Part shown: positions 9,052-18,040 of the stretch, piece by piece
How positions within the stretch are numbered: the first letter of the stretch is position 1
Layout of the letters: every line of letters starts with the position of its first letter
From: Intestinibacillus sp964580155
GTDB lineage: Bacteria > Bacillota > Clostridia > Oscillospirales > Butyricicoccaceae
Length of the DNA stretch: 64,000 bases
Assembly: GCA_964580155.1 (NCBI GenBank)
Contig: CAZOJP010000001.1
Location: forward strand, 26,908-90,907
Reading direction: 5' to 3'
Program-made: the position numbers and the translations under genes
Notes under the pieces: model-generated
Seen by the model: the letters and a program-made list of their open reading frames with translations, nothing else
The model's database searches: none
Told to the model about the DNA's origin: nothing

Positions 9052-10165
9052 CTTCTTTTGTTTCCTTTCCGGACGTCACTTCGGATTCCTCCGACGTCGT
9101 CGATATATGTTCGTGCCCCAGATGCTTGTCAATGCTCAGGACTACGCGCGTGCCGACTGCAATGGTCACAATGACTGCAAGCACAAGCACCATTGCGCGC
9201 ACTTCTCCGCGCGACGTCAGCACGACCGCTGCCAGTCCGAGCGTGCCGCTGATCGCATAAAGAATTGCGACCGACTGCTTTTGGTTGAATCCCATGTCCA
9301 TGAGCCGGTGATGCACATGCCCGCGATCCGGACTCATCGGACTGCGCCCCGATAGCAAGCGGCGAATAATTGCCACCGCGGTATCGAAAATCGGCAGACC
9401 GAGAATGAGAAACGGCACAGCGAACGAAATGACCGCGTAAAACTTGAACATGCCCATAATGGACATGGTTGCAAGCATGTAACCGAGAAAAGTGGAGCCG
9501 GTGTCTCCCATAAAAATCTTAGCCGGGTTGATGTTGTACGGCATGAAGCCGATACATGCGCCCGTCAGTGCTGCCATCGTCATTGCGACAGGCATCTCCC
9601 CGACCAGCAGGCCGACCGCGAGCATCGTCAGACTTGCAATTGATGATACACCCACGGCAAGACCGTCCAGACCGTCGATCAGGTTGACTGCATTTGTAAT
9701 GCCGACAATCCAAAGAACAGTGATGGGAATCGCAAGCATGCCCAAGCTGAAATACGGCATGTTCGAGAAGGGATTCAGGCTGGAAAACATATCGATTCGC
9801 AGTCCGCCAAAGCACACGGGAATCGCCGCGGCAATGATCTGAATGACGAATTTGAGCTTTGCACCGAGCGCCATGACATCATCAAAGATGCCCAGAATGA
9901 CAATGGTCATCGCACCGATCAAAATGCAGAGCATTTGCCGGTCGATGTCGACAAAAAGAAGCACCGCGCAGAGGAATGCAAGAAAAATCGCAAGACCGCC
10001 CAAACGCGGAATGGGTTTTTTATGCATGCGTCTGCTGTCCTTCGGTACATCGATCGCACCGATTTTATGTGCGAAACGCTTGACAAACGGTGTCAATGCA
10101 TAGGAAATCACGCCGGCAAGCGCAAACACCGCGATGATTCGCAGCACCACTGTATATTCTGACAT
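9038..10165 (-). CDS. Undecaprenyl-phosphate GlcNAc-1-phosphate transferase (TagO/WecA family)
   Basis: Integral membrane enzyme that transfers GlcNAc-1-phosphate from UDP-GlcNAc to undecaprenyl phosphate, starting a wall polymer. About ten to eleven hydrophobic helices are evident. Family motifs are the Asp pair in GIFDDVMALGAKL, NLIDGLDGLAVG, FMGDTGSTFLGY, and the histidine loop PDRGHVHHRLMDMG that separates this family from MraY. The C-terminal 40 residues are charged and cytoplasmic-like. With the epimerase next to it, the pair fits linkage-unit synthesis (ManNAc-GlcNAc) for teichoic acid; no glycosyltransferase for the next step is in the window. Confidence 0.93.
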   Translation of the reverse strand: MSEYTVVLRIIAVFALAGVISYALTPFVKRFAHKIGAIDVPKDSRRMHKKPIPRLGGLAIFLAFLCAVLLFVDIDRQMLCILIGAMTIVILGIFDDVMALGAKLKFVIQIIAAAIPVCFGGLRIDMFSSLNPFSNMPYFSLGMLAIPITVLWIVGITNAVNLIDGLDGLAVGVSSIASLTMLAVGLLVGEMPVAMTMAALTGACIGFMPYNINPAKIFMGDTGSTFLGYMLATMSIMGMFKFYAVISFAVPFLILGLPIFDTAVAIIRRLLSGRSPMSPDRGHVHHRLMDMGFNQKQSVAILYAISGTLGLAAVVLTSRGEVRAMVLVLAVIVTIAVGTRVVLSIDKHLGHEHISTTSEESEVTSGKETKEDEKD

Positions 10166-10202
10166 ATCTGTTATACCCTCTTAAACTGCATGCAAAACAT
10201 GC

Positions 10203-11213
10203 TTATCTGCGCACAAAGCCGACTTTGCGGTAGACCTTATCCAGTGTTTTGCGCGCCTGATAGGCCGCCTTTTGCGCGCCCTCGTGATAGACGCTCTCGA
10301 GATAATCTTTGTTCCGCAGCAGATCTTCAGTCTTTTCGCGGATCGGGCGCAGCATCTCAACGACGGCTTCTCCGACCGCGGGCTTAAAGTCGCCGTAGCC
10401 CCTGCCTGCAAACTCAGCCTCGACCTCCTCGGGGGTTTTGCCGGTTGCGAGCGCATAAATGGTCGTCAGATTGTTGATGCCATCCTTGCCCTCTCCGCGC
10501 ACAACGCGGGTATCAGAGTCGGTGACGGCGCGTTTGCACTTGCGCATGATGTCCTCCGGCTTATCCATAAGCAGAATATAGCCGTTGACGTTCTCATCCG
10601 ACTTGCTCATTTTGCGCAGCGGATCCTGCAAACTCATGATTTTTGCGCCCTCGGTCGGGATATACGGCTCGGGAACGACAAATGTATCAGGAAATGTGCC
10701 GTTAAACCGCTGCGCAATATTGCGGGCAAGCTCGACATGCTGCTTCTGGTCCACACCAACCGGCACCTTATCCGTTTGATACAGCAAAATATCCGCCGCC
10801 ATGAGCACCGGATAGGTAAAAAGTCCAACGTTCACGTTGTCGGAATGCCGCTGGGATTTGTCCTTGAACTGCGTCATACGAGATGCTTCGCCGAACATGG
10901 TAAAGCAGTTGAGCACCCAAGCAAGCTCTGCGTGTGCCGGCACATGGCTCTGAATAAACAGTGTGCTTTTCTCGGGATTGAGGCCGCATGCGATATACTG
11001 CGCGAGCACCTCAAGCGTATGTCGGCGCAGAATTGCCGGCTCCTGCCGCACGGTGATGGCATGCATATCAACGACGCAATAAATACAGTTAAAGTCCTCT
11101 TGCAGCAGCGTAAAGTTGCGCAGCGCACCCAGATAGTTGCCGAGTGTCAGATGGCCGCTGGGCTGTACGCCAGAAAAAATGGTCTGTTTCTTTTCTGTGA
11201 TTACTTCGCTCAT
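10203..11213 (-). CDS. trpS: Tryptophan-tRNA ligase
   Basis: Class I aminoacyl-tRNA synthetase charging tRNA-Trp. The 336-residue product has the HIGH-type motif in SGVQPSGHLTLGNYLGA, the KMSKS-type motif RKMSKSDENVN near 205, and the substrate region GVDQKQHVELARNIA. The length is typical of the bacterial enzyme. Its ATG overlaps the upstream aminotransferase stop (ATGA), so the two are coupled. It stands 37 nt before the TagO-like gene. No T-box is seen ahead of it; transcription appears to begin before the aminotransferase. Confidence 0.97.
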   Translation of the reverse strand: MSEVITEKKQTIFSGVQPSGHLTLGNYLGALRNFTLLQEDFNCIYCVVDMHAITVRQEPAILRRHTLEVLAQYIACGLNPEKSTLFIQSHVPAHAELAWVLNCFTMFGEASRMTQFKDKSQRHSDNVNVGLFTYPVLMAADILLYQTDKVPVGVDQKQHVELARNIAQRFNGTFPDTFVVPEPYIPTEGAKIMSLQDPLRKMSKSDENVNGYILLMDKPEDIMRKCKRAVTDSDTRVVRGEGKDGINNLTTIYALATGKTPEEVEAEFAGRGYGDFKPAVGEAVVEMLRPIREKTEDLLRNKDYLESVYHEGAQKAAYQARKTLDKVYRKVGFVRR

Positions 11214-12412
11214 TTCAGTACTTCCTTTATATAGTCTTTCATGACCGCGCCGAGAATCTCGATACCGGTCTTAATTTGTTCTTCCGAAGGCAAAGAGAAA
11301 TTCAGACGGAACCCACCGGAACGCATACTGTCATCCGCAAGGAACGAAACACCCGGCACAGCCGCAACCTTGCGTTCCCCTGCCCGTGCGCAGAACGTAA
11401 ATCCATCGCAAGGCTCCGGCAGCTCGACCCACAGAAACAGTCCGCCCTCCGGTACGATTACAGTCGCACGCGGATCAAACTGCCGCGCAATCTCCGCGAG
11501 CATAACATCGCGCTTATGGCGATAGCGCGCACACACCGATGCAATATGTGCATCAAGATCATACTGCTGCAAATATTGAGCAACCACCATTTGGAAAAAC
11601 AAATTGGAGTGCACGTCGCTCGTTTGCTTTGCGACAACCATCTTCGCGATGATTTCGCGCGGTGCAAGCGCATACCCCAAGCGGATACCGGGTGCCAGCA
11701 CCTTGGAATAAGAGCCGGCATAGATGACTCTGCCCTGCGTGTCCATGCTTTTGATGGGCGCGACATAATCCCCCGAATAACGCAGCTCAAAGTAAGGGTT
11801 ATCCTCTAAAATCATGACATCGTATCGCGCAGCAAGGTCCAGCATCTGCTGACGCCGCTGCGCGGGCATTGTGCGTCCTGTCGGGTTTTGAAAGGTTGGA
11901 ATGGTATAAATCAGCTTGACATTCGGTACAGTTTTGAGCAGTTCCTCGAGTGCGTCCATGCGCATGCCGTAATCGTCCATCGGACAGCCGACAAGCTTGA
12001 CGCGATAGGAGCGAAACGCATTGAGCGCACCGACAAAGCTGGGATCCTCACAAATCAGTGCATCACCTTCATTGAGAAAAACCTTTGCTGTCAGATCAAG
12101 CGCCTGCTGGCCGCCGGATGTAATGATCAGCTCATCCGGCGCTGTGCCAACGCCGTATTTTGTTTGTAAACGCTGCATCGTCTGCTCGCGCAGCGGAGTA
12201 TATCCCTCGGTCATGCCGTATTGCAGCGCTTGCGCGGCGTTCTGCAGGAACAGGTTGCGCGCGATTTCTTCCATTTCCTGTGCAGGAAAGCTGTCCGGTG
12301 ACGGACTGCCTGCCGCAAAGGAAATCACACTGGGATCCTGCGTCACCTTTAAAATTTCGCGTATCGCAGATGGCTTTAATGCCGCCATTCGGTCGGAGAA
12401 TTGATAATCCAT
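11210..12412 (-). CDS. PLP-dependent aminotransferase, class I/II (2-aminoadipate transaminase/LysN-like)
   Basis: A fold-type I aminotransferase without the GntR domain of MocR regulators. The PLP lysine is in AGSYSKVLAPGIRLGYAL near residue 235, with TSGGQQALDL, IPTFQNPTGRTM and LEDNPYFELRYSG in family order. I chose ATG 12412 because AGGGGG lies 10 nt before it. An ATG three codons upstream (12421) abuts the purines, and the frame extends to 12529 without another good site. The amino donor and acceptor cannot be read from sequence; branched, aromatic or 2-oxoadipate substrates are all known in this group. It heads the unit with trpS. Confidence 0.9.
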   Translation of the reverse strand: MDYQFSDRMAALKPSAIREILKVTQDPSVISFAAGSPSPDSFPAQEMEEIARNLFLQNAAQALQYGMTEGYTPLREQTMQRLQTKYGVGTAPDELIITSGGQQALDLTAKVFLNEGDALICEDPSFVGALNAFRSYRVKLVGCPMDDYGMRMDALEELLKTVPNVKLIYTIPTFQNPTGRTMPAQRRQQMLDLAARYDVMILEDNPYFELRYSGDYVAPIKSMDTQGRVIYAGSYSKVLAPGIRLGYALAPREIIAKMVVAKQTSDVHSNLFFQMVVAQYLQQYDLDAHIASVCARYRHKRDVMLAEIARQFDPRATVIVPEGGLFLWVELPEPCDGFTFCARAGERKVAAVPGVSFLADDSMRSGGFRLNFSLPSEEQIKTGIEILGAVMKDYIKEVLK

Positions 12413-12458
12413 ATCTATCATGCCCCCTGTATTTTGCCGATTTTTAAACCTACGCATT

Positions 12459-12487
12459 ATCATAGCACAAAATGCCTTGTCATGCAA
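12459..12487 (-). promoter_or_regulatory. Sigma-A promoter for the aminotransferase-trpS unit
   Basis: TTGCAT, 17 nt, TATGAT on the minus strand, with a TGn extended -10 (TGCTATGAT). It lies 47 nt before the chosen start and back-to-back with the glpK promoter. Confidence 0.7.
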
Positions 12488-12522
12488 TGTAAAGCATGTA
12501 TTTTCCCAAAAAGCTCCATCTG

Positions 12523-12551
12523 TTGACAAGCTTTTCCGGACAAGGTATCAT
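12523..12551 (+). promoter_or_regulatory. Sigma-A promoter for glpK
   Basis: TTGACA, exactly 17 nt, TATCAT, 26 nt before the start. Its -35 extension (AAGCT) and its GGTATCATG around the -10 also occur at 30159-30188. Confidence 0.8.
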
Positions 12552-12576
12552 GATAGAAAGAAAAGGGGCGATGAAA

Positions 12577-14064
12577 ATGAAATCATATTTGATGGCACTC
12601 GATCAGGGCACCACCAGCTCACGCGCCATCCTCTTTGACGCCGAGCAGAACATCATCGGCGTTGCGCAAAAGGAGCTGACGCAGTTCTATCCGCACGAGG
12701 GCTGGGTCGAGCAAAATCCCATGGAAATCTGGTCGTCGCAGTACGCCGTTATGATGGAAGTGCTCGCCTCGAGCGGCGTTGATGCCGCGCATGTTGCGGG
12801 TATCGGCATCACCAATCAACGCGAGACGACAATCGTGTGGGATCGTAAAACCGGCCGCCCCATTTATAACGCAATCGTCTGGCAGTGCCGGCGCACTGCT
12901 CCCATCGTGGACGCGCTGCGGCAAGAGGGTTTGGGCGAGCATATCCGCAAAACGACCGGACTCGTCGCGGATGCCTATTTTTCTGGCAGCAAGATCAAAT
13001 GGATTCTGGACAGCACTCCCGGTGCGCGGGAGGCTGCCGCACACGGCGACCTGCTGTTTGGAACGGTAGATAGCTGGCTCGTATGGAATCTAACCGGCGG
13101 CGCAGTGCATATCACCGACGTGACGAATGCCTCACGCACGATGATTTTCGACATTCATCAGCTGGATTGGGACGATACGCTGCTGCGCGCACTCGATATT
13201 CCGCGCGCCATGCTGCCCGAGGTGCGTTCCTCCAGTGAAATTTACGGCCATACCGACCTGCGCGGTGCGCGCGTTCCGATTGCGGGCATTGCGGGAGATC
13301 AGCAGGCGGCGCTCTTCGGACAGACTTGCTTCCGCCCGGGAGATGTCAAAAGCACCTATGGCACGGGCTGTTTCCTGCTTATGAACACCGGCGCGCAGGC
13401 ATTTGAGAGCACAAACGGACTGCTCACGACAATCGCCATCGGATTGGACGGCCGTGTGCAGTATGCGCTCGAGGGCAGTGTCTTCGTCGGCGGCGCGGTT
13501 ATCCAGTGGTTGCGCGACGAGATGCGCTTTTTCAGCGAAAGCAGCGACGCGGAATACTATGCGCAAAAGGTATCAGACAGCGGCGGCGTATATTTCGTCC
13601 CCGCGTTCACCGGTCTTGGGGCACCCTATTGGGATATGTATGCGCGTGGCTCCATTTTCGGTCTGACACGCGGCACGCGCCGCGAGCACCTCATCCGCGC
13701 GGCACAAGAATCCATCGCCTATCAGACGCGTGATCTGCTGACCGCGATGGCGCGTGACACCGGTGCGCGCATCGAAGAGCTTCGCGTAGATGGCGGAGCA
13801 AGCCGCGACGCTTTTCTGATGCAATTCCAATCCGATATTTCGAACTGCCGCATTCGCCGTCCCATGATCCGCGAGACCACCGCCCTGGGCGCAGCTTATC
13901 TCGCCGGACTCGCCACAGGCATCTGGAGCGGCTGCGATGAATTAGAGCGGCTGTGGAGATGCGACACCACCTACACGCCTGCCATGGAAGACGCGCAGAG
14001 ATCCGCGCTTCTGCGAGGCTGGGAAAAGGCGATGGGCGCCTGTCTGCACTGGTCACAAAGCTAA
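12577..14064 (+). CDS. glpK: Glycerol kinase
   Basis: Phosphorylates glycerol to glycerol-3-phosphate with ATP; FGGY carbohydrate kinase family. The start region MALDQGTTSSRAILFD is diagnostic, followed by GITNQRETTIVWD, GTGCFLLMNTG in the ATP domain and VDGGASRDAFLMQFQSDI near the C terminus. I chose ATG 12577 (495 aa) because AGGGG lies 8 nt upstream; ATG 12571, two codons earlier, is possible. The usual partners glpF and glpD are absent, so uptake and oxidation genes lie elsewhere. It is a single-gene unit with a consensus-like promoter and its own terminator. Confidence 0.96.
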   Translation: MKSYLMALDQGTTSSRAILFDAEQNIIGVAQKELTQFYPHEGWVEQNPMEIWSSQYAVMMEVLASSGVDAAHVAGIGITNQRETTIVWDRKTGRPIYNAIVWQCRRTAPIVDALRQEGLGEHIRKTTGLVADAYFSGSKIKWILDSTPGAREAAAHGDLLFGTVDSWLVWNLTGGAVHITDVTNASRTMIFDIHQLDWDDTLLRALDIPRAMLPEVRSSSEIYGHTDLRGARVPIAGIAGDQQAALFGQTCFRPGDVKSTYGTGCFLLMNTGAQAFESTNGLLTTIAIGLDGRVQYALEGSVFVGGAVIQWLRDEMRFFSESSDAEYYAQKVSDSGGVYFVPAFTGLGAPYWDMYARGSIFGLTRGTRREHLIRAAQESIAYQTRDLLTAMARDTGARIEELRVDGGASRDAFLMQFQSDISNCRIRRPMIRETTALGAAYLAGLATGIWSGCDELERLWRCDTTYTPAMEDAQRSALLRGWEKAMGACLHWSQS

Positions 14065-14065
14065 A

Positions 14066-14104
14066 AAGATACGCCGCATGAAAATCATGCGGCGTATCTT
14101 TTTT
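14066..14104. terminator. Bidirectional terminator between glpK and asp23
   Basis: A 16-bp stem (AAGATACGCCGCATGA / TCATGCGGCGTATCTT) with a 3-nt loop, flanked by A and T runs. It serves glpK on the plus strand and the convergent asp23 gene on the minus strand. Confidence 0.9.
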
Positions 14105-14111
14105 GTGTAAA

Positions 14112-14525
14112 TTAGGTCTCGTCCGCCGCGGCTTCCGGCGCAGGGTATTCCTCGGCTGCCGGCGGTGTGAAGGTGACACCACCAACCTGTACGTCGATGG
14201 AGGACGCGACAAGTCCGGTCATAGACTCGATTGACGCTTTGACCTGCGTCTGCACATTCTGTGCGATCTCACGGATACCGTACCCATATTTTGCGAGCAG
14301 GCTGATTTCGATTGCGACGGCATCGCCCTCGAACTGCACCTTGACTCCCTTAGAGAGATTCTTCTTCCCAAGAAAGCTCGCAATGTCGGAGGTCAGGTTG
14401 GAATATAACCCGCTGACACCCTCGGTTTCGATTGCTGCAATCGCTGCAATCGATGCGACAACATCCTCTGAAATCTTTATCGTGCCCTGATCCCCTGCCG
14501 TAGACCAGTAATTGTTTTCCGCCAT
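14112..14525 (-). CDS. Asp23/Gls24 family envelope stress protein
   Basis: Small Asp23-family protein (137 residues). The family is known as a membrane-associated, cell-envelope stress protein in Firmicutes. Visible are the start of the conserved domain GTIKISEDVVASIAAIAAIETEGVSG and the repeated short strands ending in VQVGGVTFTPP; the tail is acidic and alanine-rich. ATG 14525 has AGGAG about 10 nt upstream; a GTG three codons earlier lies too near the same site. It is the gene after spoIIIAH, but its own extended -10 promoter suggests separate expression. Confidence 0.88.
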   Translation of the reverse strand: MAENNYWSTAGDQGTIKISEDVVASIAAIAAIETEGVSGLYSNLTSDIASFLGKKNLSKGVKVQFEGDAVAIEISLLAKYGYGIREIAQNVQTQVKASIESMTGLVASSIDVQVGGVTFTPPAAEEYPAPEAAADET

Positions 14526-14580
14526 ACTGCGCACTCTCCTTTTGCATCTTAATATGCAGTAATTTCTCGTGTATTGCTTT

Positions 14581-14589
14581 ATTATAGCA
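14581..14589 (-). promoter_or_regulatory. Extended -10 promoter for asp23
   Basis: TGCTATAAT on the minus strand, 55 nt before the asp23 start. The region 17 nt upstream (TTTCCT) is a poor -35, so the TGn extension probably carries recognition. Confidence 0.5.
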
Positions 14590-14624
14590 TAGGATGCGCA
14601 AAAAGGAAAGCAATAATCAATCGT

Positions 14625-15233
14625 TTATGCCGCTTCTACGATTTTGATTTTGTCCGCGCCCATGCCGGTTTCCGTCACGACAATATCGCGAATTTTGGAT
14701 GCGTCCGAAGCTTCAAATCCCGCCTGGGGCGGCTGCACGATGACATTGACGCTATCCTCTCCGATAAATACGACCGCTTCCGTATAGCCCTTCGCCTTAA
14801 TCAGGCTTTCAACCCGCGCTTCCTGCACGGAATTTTCCGCAAGAGCGGAAATTTTATCGCTCGCGTCACCCTTCGCCTTATCGTTGGCCTTATCGCTCTC
14901 CACAGTCTCCTTTAAGATGCTGATTGCCTCATCACGCGCCTGTTCGCGCGACAGGCGCGACTGTGCGAAGTAGTCGCTTGTCTGCACCGCCTGCGCGGTC
15001 TGTGCTGCGGCATCCGCAGCTGCCGCGGCTGCAGGATCTGTTTGTACACCGGCTGCATCGGCGCTCAGATCGGCAGCGCCGCCGACTGTGCCCGCGGCCA
15101 TTTCCGTCTGGGCCTGATTTGCCACAGTCTGATCCTCCGGCGTGCGTACATAGCTCCAGTTCAGGTACACAGCGACGACCAGCATCAGCGCGATGACGCC
15201 GTACACCGCGCCACGTTTGCGAATAGATACCAT
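14625..15233 (-). CDS. spoIIIAH: Stage III sporulation protein AH
   Basis: Mother-cell part of the SpoIIIAH-SpoIIQ channel that joins mother cell and forespore. The 202-residue product has an N-terminal membrane helix (residues 11-28, VYGVIALMLVVAVYLNW). A long alanine- and glutamine-rich extracytoplasmic stalk follows, then a C-terminal YscJ/FliF-like domain from about residue 95 (LSREQARDEAISIL to the end). It is the last of eight contiguous spoIIIA genes, 42 nt after spoIIIAG. The binding partner SpoIIQ is not in this window. Confidence 0.93.
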   Translation of the reverse strand: MVSIRKRGAVYGVIALMLVVAVYLNWSYVRTPEDQTVANQAQTEMAAGTVGGAADLSADAAGVQTDPAAAAAADAAAQTAQAVQTSDYFAQSRLSREQARDEAISILKETVESDKANDKAKGDASDKISALAENSVQEARVESLIKAKGYTEAVVFIGEDSVNVIVQPPQAGFEASDASKIRDIVVTETGMGADKIKIVEAA

Positions 15234-15275
15234 ATGCTTTTTCCTCCCGCTTGTTTTGTTATAGCATGTATATGT

Positions 15276-15818
15276 TCAATCTGCGAGTTTGAGCACCGCA
15301 ATCTTGTCTGTTCCCAAGCCGCACATGGTGCTGACCGCCTGCGTCACAGCAAGCCGTACGGTATTATCATCCGCACCGTCACACAGCACGAGCGCGCCGC
15401 GGAATACCGGATATACATTTTTGACAAGCACCGGCTTTTGTCCATAGCCGCTGTCGGACACTGTTGCGAGCGAGCTTTCATATGAGCTGCTGCTTTCCCC
15501 CTGCTGTGCTTGCCTGACATCCGATACATAAACCGCTTCGCCGGTCGACTTGAGCGACAGCGTGAGCTGCACGCGGCCCGCTCCCCGGATTGCGCCCAAG
15601 CTGGTCTCCAGCTTGCTTTCAAACGCATCAAGATCGAAGCTTTCGCTTTCCTGATCGCTTTCCGGCACAGGCTGCACATCGGCCTGCACCGCCGGCTTTG
15701 ATCCGCTGCCAAGTATCAGCATCGACGCGCCGATGAGCAAAATAAGCATTGCATGTTTGTATTTGAGCAGCATACCGTTCACTTTTTGCAGCATCTTCTC
15801 GACTCTTTCGTGACGCAT
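15276..15818 (-). CDS. spoIIIAG: Stage III sporulation protein AG
   Basis: Ring-forming channel component of the feeding-tube apparatus across the mother-cell membrane. The 180-residue product has a short cytoplasmic start, one membrane helix at about 20-36 (AMLILLIGASMLILGSG), and an extracytoplasmic YscJ-like domain. That domain contains the family features FESKLETSLGAIRGAGRVQLTLSL (split by the usual small insert) and VRLAVTQAVSTMCGLG. It starts 3 nt after the spoIIIAF stop. Confidence 0.92.
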   Translation of the reverse strand: MRHERVEKMLQKVNGMLLKYKHAMLILLIGASMLILGSGSKPAVQADVQPVPESDQESESFDLDAFESKLETSLGAIRGAGRVQLTLSLKSTGEAVYVSDVRQAQQGESSSSYESSLATVSDSGYGQKPVLVKNVYPVFRGALVLCDGADDNTVRLAVTQAVSTMCGLGTDKIAVLKLAD

Positions 15819-15821
15819 GGC

Positions 15822-16307
15822 TCAGTCCTCCGTAAACGTAATGTGTTCGCGTGCAATGCCGCAGTTTTTGGTCACAATGTCGGCCACCGTCGTGCGTTCC
15901 GGCGCAGTCAGCTTGCCCCGTACCTCAATGTCGGATAGCTCGGCAGTGCCGTCTCCCCCCACTGCCATCGCGGCGCGCACCGAGCAGGTGATCCCTTCCT
16001 TGCGCGCCTGCTCGGTCAGATACCCGCCGACCGCGTTTGCGATGCTGCTGTGGGCGATCTCTGTATTGCGCATCTGCGCCTGCTCGGTCTGACGCTCCAC
16101 CGTGCCGTGCGCCTGCGCAAGCCATCCTGAAAACGACGGAAGAGATAAATGCGTCAGCGGCGTGAGCAGCGCGAGGATCAGCACCATGCCGGTTCCCAGA
16201 CGTATAATCTCGGAAATCGCGCTTTTGTGTGAAAATTGCATCATTACTGCGGAGAAAATCGCTGCAGCGGTCACACCCAAAACCATCTGTCTTAAAATTT
16301 CGATCAT
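15822..16307 (-). CDS. spoIIIAF: Stage III sporulation protein AF
   Basis: Membrane component of the SpoIIIA-SpoIIQ complex. Two N-terminal helices (about 7-24 and 33-52) precede an extracytoplasmic ring-building-type domain of about 90 residues. The length of 161 residues fits the family, which is poorly conserved in sequence; position between AE and AG is the strongest support. Its start overlaps the spoIIIAE stop by 4 nt. Confidence 0.88.
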   Translation of the reverse strand: MIEILRQMVLGVTAAAIFSAVMMQFSHKSAISEIIRLGTGMVLILALLTPLTHLSLPSFSGWLAQAHGTVERQTEQAQMRNTEIAHSSIANAVGGYLTEQARKEGITCSVRAAMAVGGDGTAELSDIEVRGKLTAPERTTVADIVTKNCGIAREHITFTED

Positions 16308-17419
16308 GACGCATGTACCAATGAAATCGAAAACACCAGCTCAAAGAATAAAATTGCGCTGCATGTTCCAAGCATGCCGAGCAGCAACCCGAAGCTGTCG
16401 CTGATACCGCCAACCAGGCCGGACAGATTTTTCGGGCAGACCGGAGACAGCACTGCCGCGCCTGCTTTAAACAGCAGATAGTTCATGCCAACCTTGAGGA
16501 AGGGCACAACACAAATCGCGGCGATACAAAGCAGCCCGAAAATGCCCAGCGTATTCTTTAGCAGCACCGCGCCGGATAAAATACTCTCCGTGGCATCCGA
16601 TATAATGCCGCCGACGACCGGCACGCCGCCCGATACCGCGAAGCGCGCGGCTTTGAGCGCCATCCCGTCAATGCTGCTTCCCATAGAGCCGGACAGTGTG
16701 ATATAGGCAATGAAAATCGTCAGCAGCAGTTTTAAGCTGCCCGTCGTCATCCATTTGACAAAGCCCGCAAGCTTGCCGAGCGCGTCATTATCGAGCGCAG
16801 CGTTCACCGTGATCATTGCAATATACGCGCACACAGCAGGCACAAGAACCGCGGTGATGAAGCGCACGAGCAGATCGAACGCAAACATGGTCGCACCTTG
16901 CAGCACAGTTGCAGCCGTTGGCGCGCCGGACATCGAAATTGCCGCCGCCATGACCGGAAGCATGGTTTTGGAAAAAGTGCTGACCTGTTCGAGCGTTTGC
17001 GCGCACAGTCCCATCATGCCATGTAGATCGCCCAGCAGCACACCGGTAACGCCCAGCGCCCCCGCCATGTTGATGGCGGATGTCGACAGGCTATCCCCCG
17101 CCGCCGTACGGATCCCCGCCGCACAGCTGCAAAGCACAATCACAAACAGAACGCGCGTCAAGCTGTGCAGTCCCTCGCGCAGCAGAGTGCTGTGATCGCG
17201 CAGTACAGCTTGCAGCAAACTCGTGAACGACTCCCCTATGTCAAGATTCGCGGAAGGCGTGATTTGTCCCAGATGTCGCGCGCTTTCCGCAGGCAGCGCA
17301 CCGCGCAGTGCGTTGCCGCCCGCCGCATCGAGCTGCTGCTGATAAAGCACACCATCATAGGCCGCGGCGCGCGGCATCAGCAGCAGGATGCACATCAGCA
17401 CCCAAATAAGTTTTTTCAT
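16304..17419 (-). CDS. spoIIIAE: Stage III sporulation protein AE
   Basis: Polytopic membrane protein thought to form the transmembrane pore or export part of the SpoIIIA apparatus. The product (371 residues) has a cleavable-looking signal sequence (MKKLIWVLMCILLLMPRAAA) and about seven further hydrophobic segments from residue 85 on. The conserved stretch GGVPVVGGIISDATESI is present. It follows spoIIIAD by 12 nt and overlaps spoIIIAF by 4 nt. Confidence 0.93.
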   Translation of the reverse strand: MKKLIWVLMCILLLMPRAAAYDGVLYQQQLDAAGGNALRGALPAESARHLGQITPSANLDIGESFTSLLQAVLRDHSTLLREGLHSLTRVLFVIVLCSCAAGIRTAAGDSLSTSAINMAGALGVTGVLLGDLHGMMGLCAQTLEQVSTFSKTMLPVMAAAISMSGAPTAATVLQGATMFAFDLLVRFITAVLVPAVCAYIAMITVNAALDNDALGKLAGFVKWMTTGSLKLLLTIFIAYITLSGSMGSSIDGMALKAARFAVSGGVPVVGGIISDATESILSGAVLLKNTLGIFGLLCIAAICVVPFLKVGMNYLLFKAGAAVLSPVCPKNLSGLVGGISDSFGLLLGMLGTCSAILFFELVFSISLVHAS

Positions 17420-17431
17420 ATTCCGGTCCTT

Positions 17432-17821
17432 TCAGGTCAGCATCGCGGATACAAAGGTCAGTACCCTTGTAAAAAGCGGCAGTGTTACAGTCAGCGCAGC
17501 AACTGCCCCTGCAAGCTCCAGCTTCACCGCAAGCGAGGATTGTCCGGCATCGCGACACAGTGACGCGGCAATGCGCACCGCCGCCGCGATGCCGACCGCC
17601 TTGACGACCGGCAGATACAGCGCGGTTTCCACCCCCGCGGCATGCAGGATCTGCTCTAGGGTGCGCAAGATACCTCCGACTCCCTGCACCGCGGATGCAA
17701 AGATTAAAATACCCGCAGCAAGAGTCAGCCCGAATGCCACGCCCGGCGCATCCTTTTGCAGCAGCAGCGCAAACACCGTCGCCGTCAGCGCCAAACCGAT
17801 GGCGGCTGCAACACCCCCCAT
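17432..17821 (-). CDS. spoIIIAD: Stage III sporulation protein AD
   Basis: Small integral membrane protein (129 residues, about four helices) of the SpoIIIA channel. AC and AD resemble the FliQ-type export-gate proteins. The chosen ATG at 17821 begins MGGVAAAIGLALTATV and lies 1 nt after the spoIIIAC stop. The frame is open for a further 20 codons upstream, but that stretch would overlap spoIIIAC and lacks membrane character. The position between AC and AE confirms the call. Confidence 0.9.
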   Translation of the reverse strand: MGGVAAAIGLALTATVFALLLQKDAPGVAFGLTLAAGILIFASAVQGVGGILRTLEQILHAAGVETALYLPVVKAVGIAAAVRIAASLCRDAGQSSLAVKLELAGAVAALTVTLPLFTRVLTFVSAMLT

Positions 17822-17822
17822 C

Positions 17823-18020
17823 TCAGTAAAAACCGAACACGGATTTAATGAGCGTAAAAAGATTGCTGATTTGCTGCACAATGATCATCAAAACGACGAT
17901 GAGTCCTGCGATTGAGGTCATCATCGCCTGATCCTCCCGTCCCGAGCGCACCAAAAGCTGATTGAGCACCGCGACAATGATGCCGATGCCAGCGATTTTG
18001 AAAATAAGGTCTATCTGCAT
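17823..18020 (-). CDS. spoIIIAC: Stage III sporulation protein AC
   Basis: A 65-residue protein with two transmembrane helices, the normal family size. The sequence IDLIFKIAGIGIIVAVLNQL with VRSGREDQAMMTSIAGLIVV is highly conserved in spore formers. It is the small partner of SpoIIIAD in the export-gate-like part of the channel. It sits 20 nt after spoIIIAB. Confidence 0.94.
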   Translation of the reverse strand: MQIDLIFKIAGIGIIVAVLNQLLVRSGREDQAMMTSIAGLIVVLMIIVQQISNLFTLIKSVFGFY

Positions 18021-18040
18021 AGCGGTCTCCTTCTATCGTT

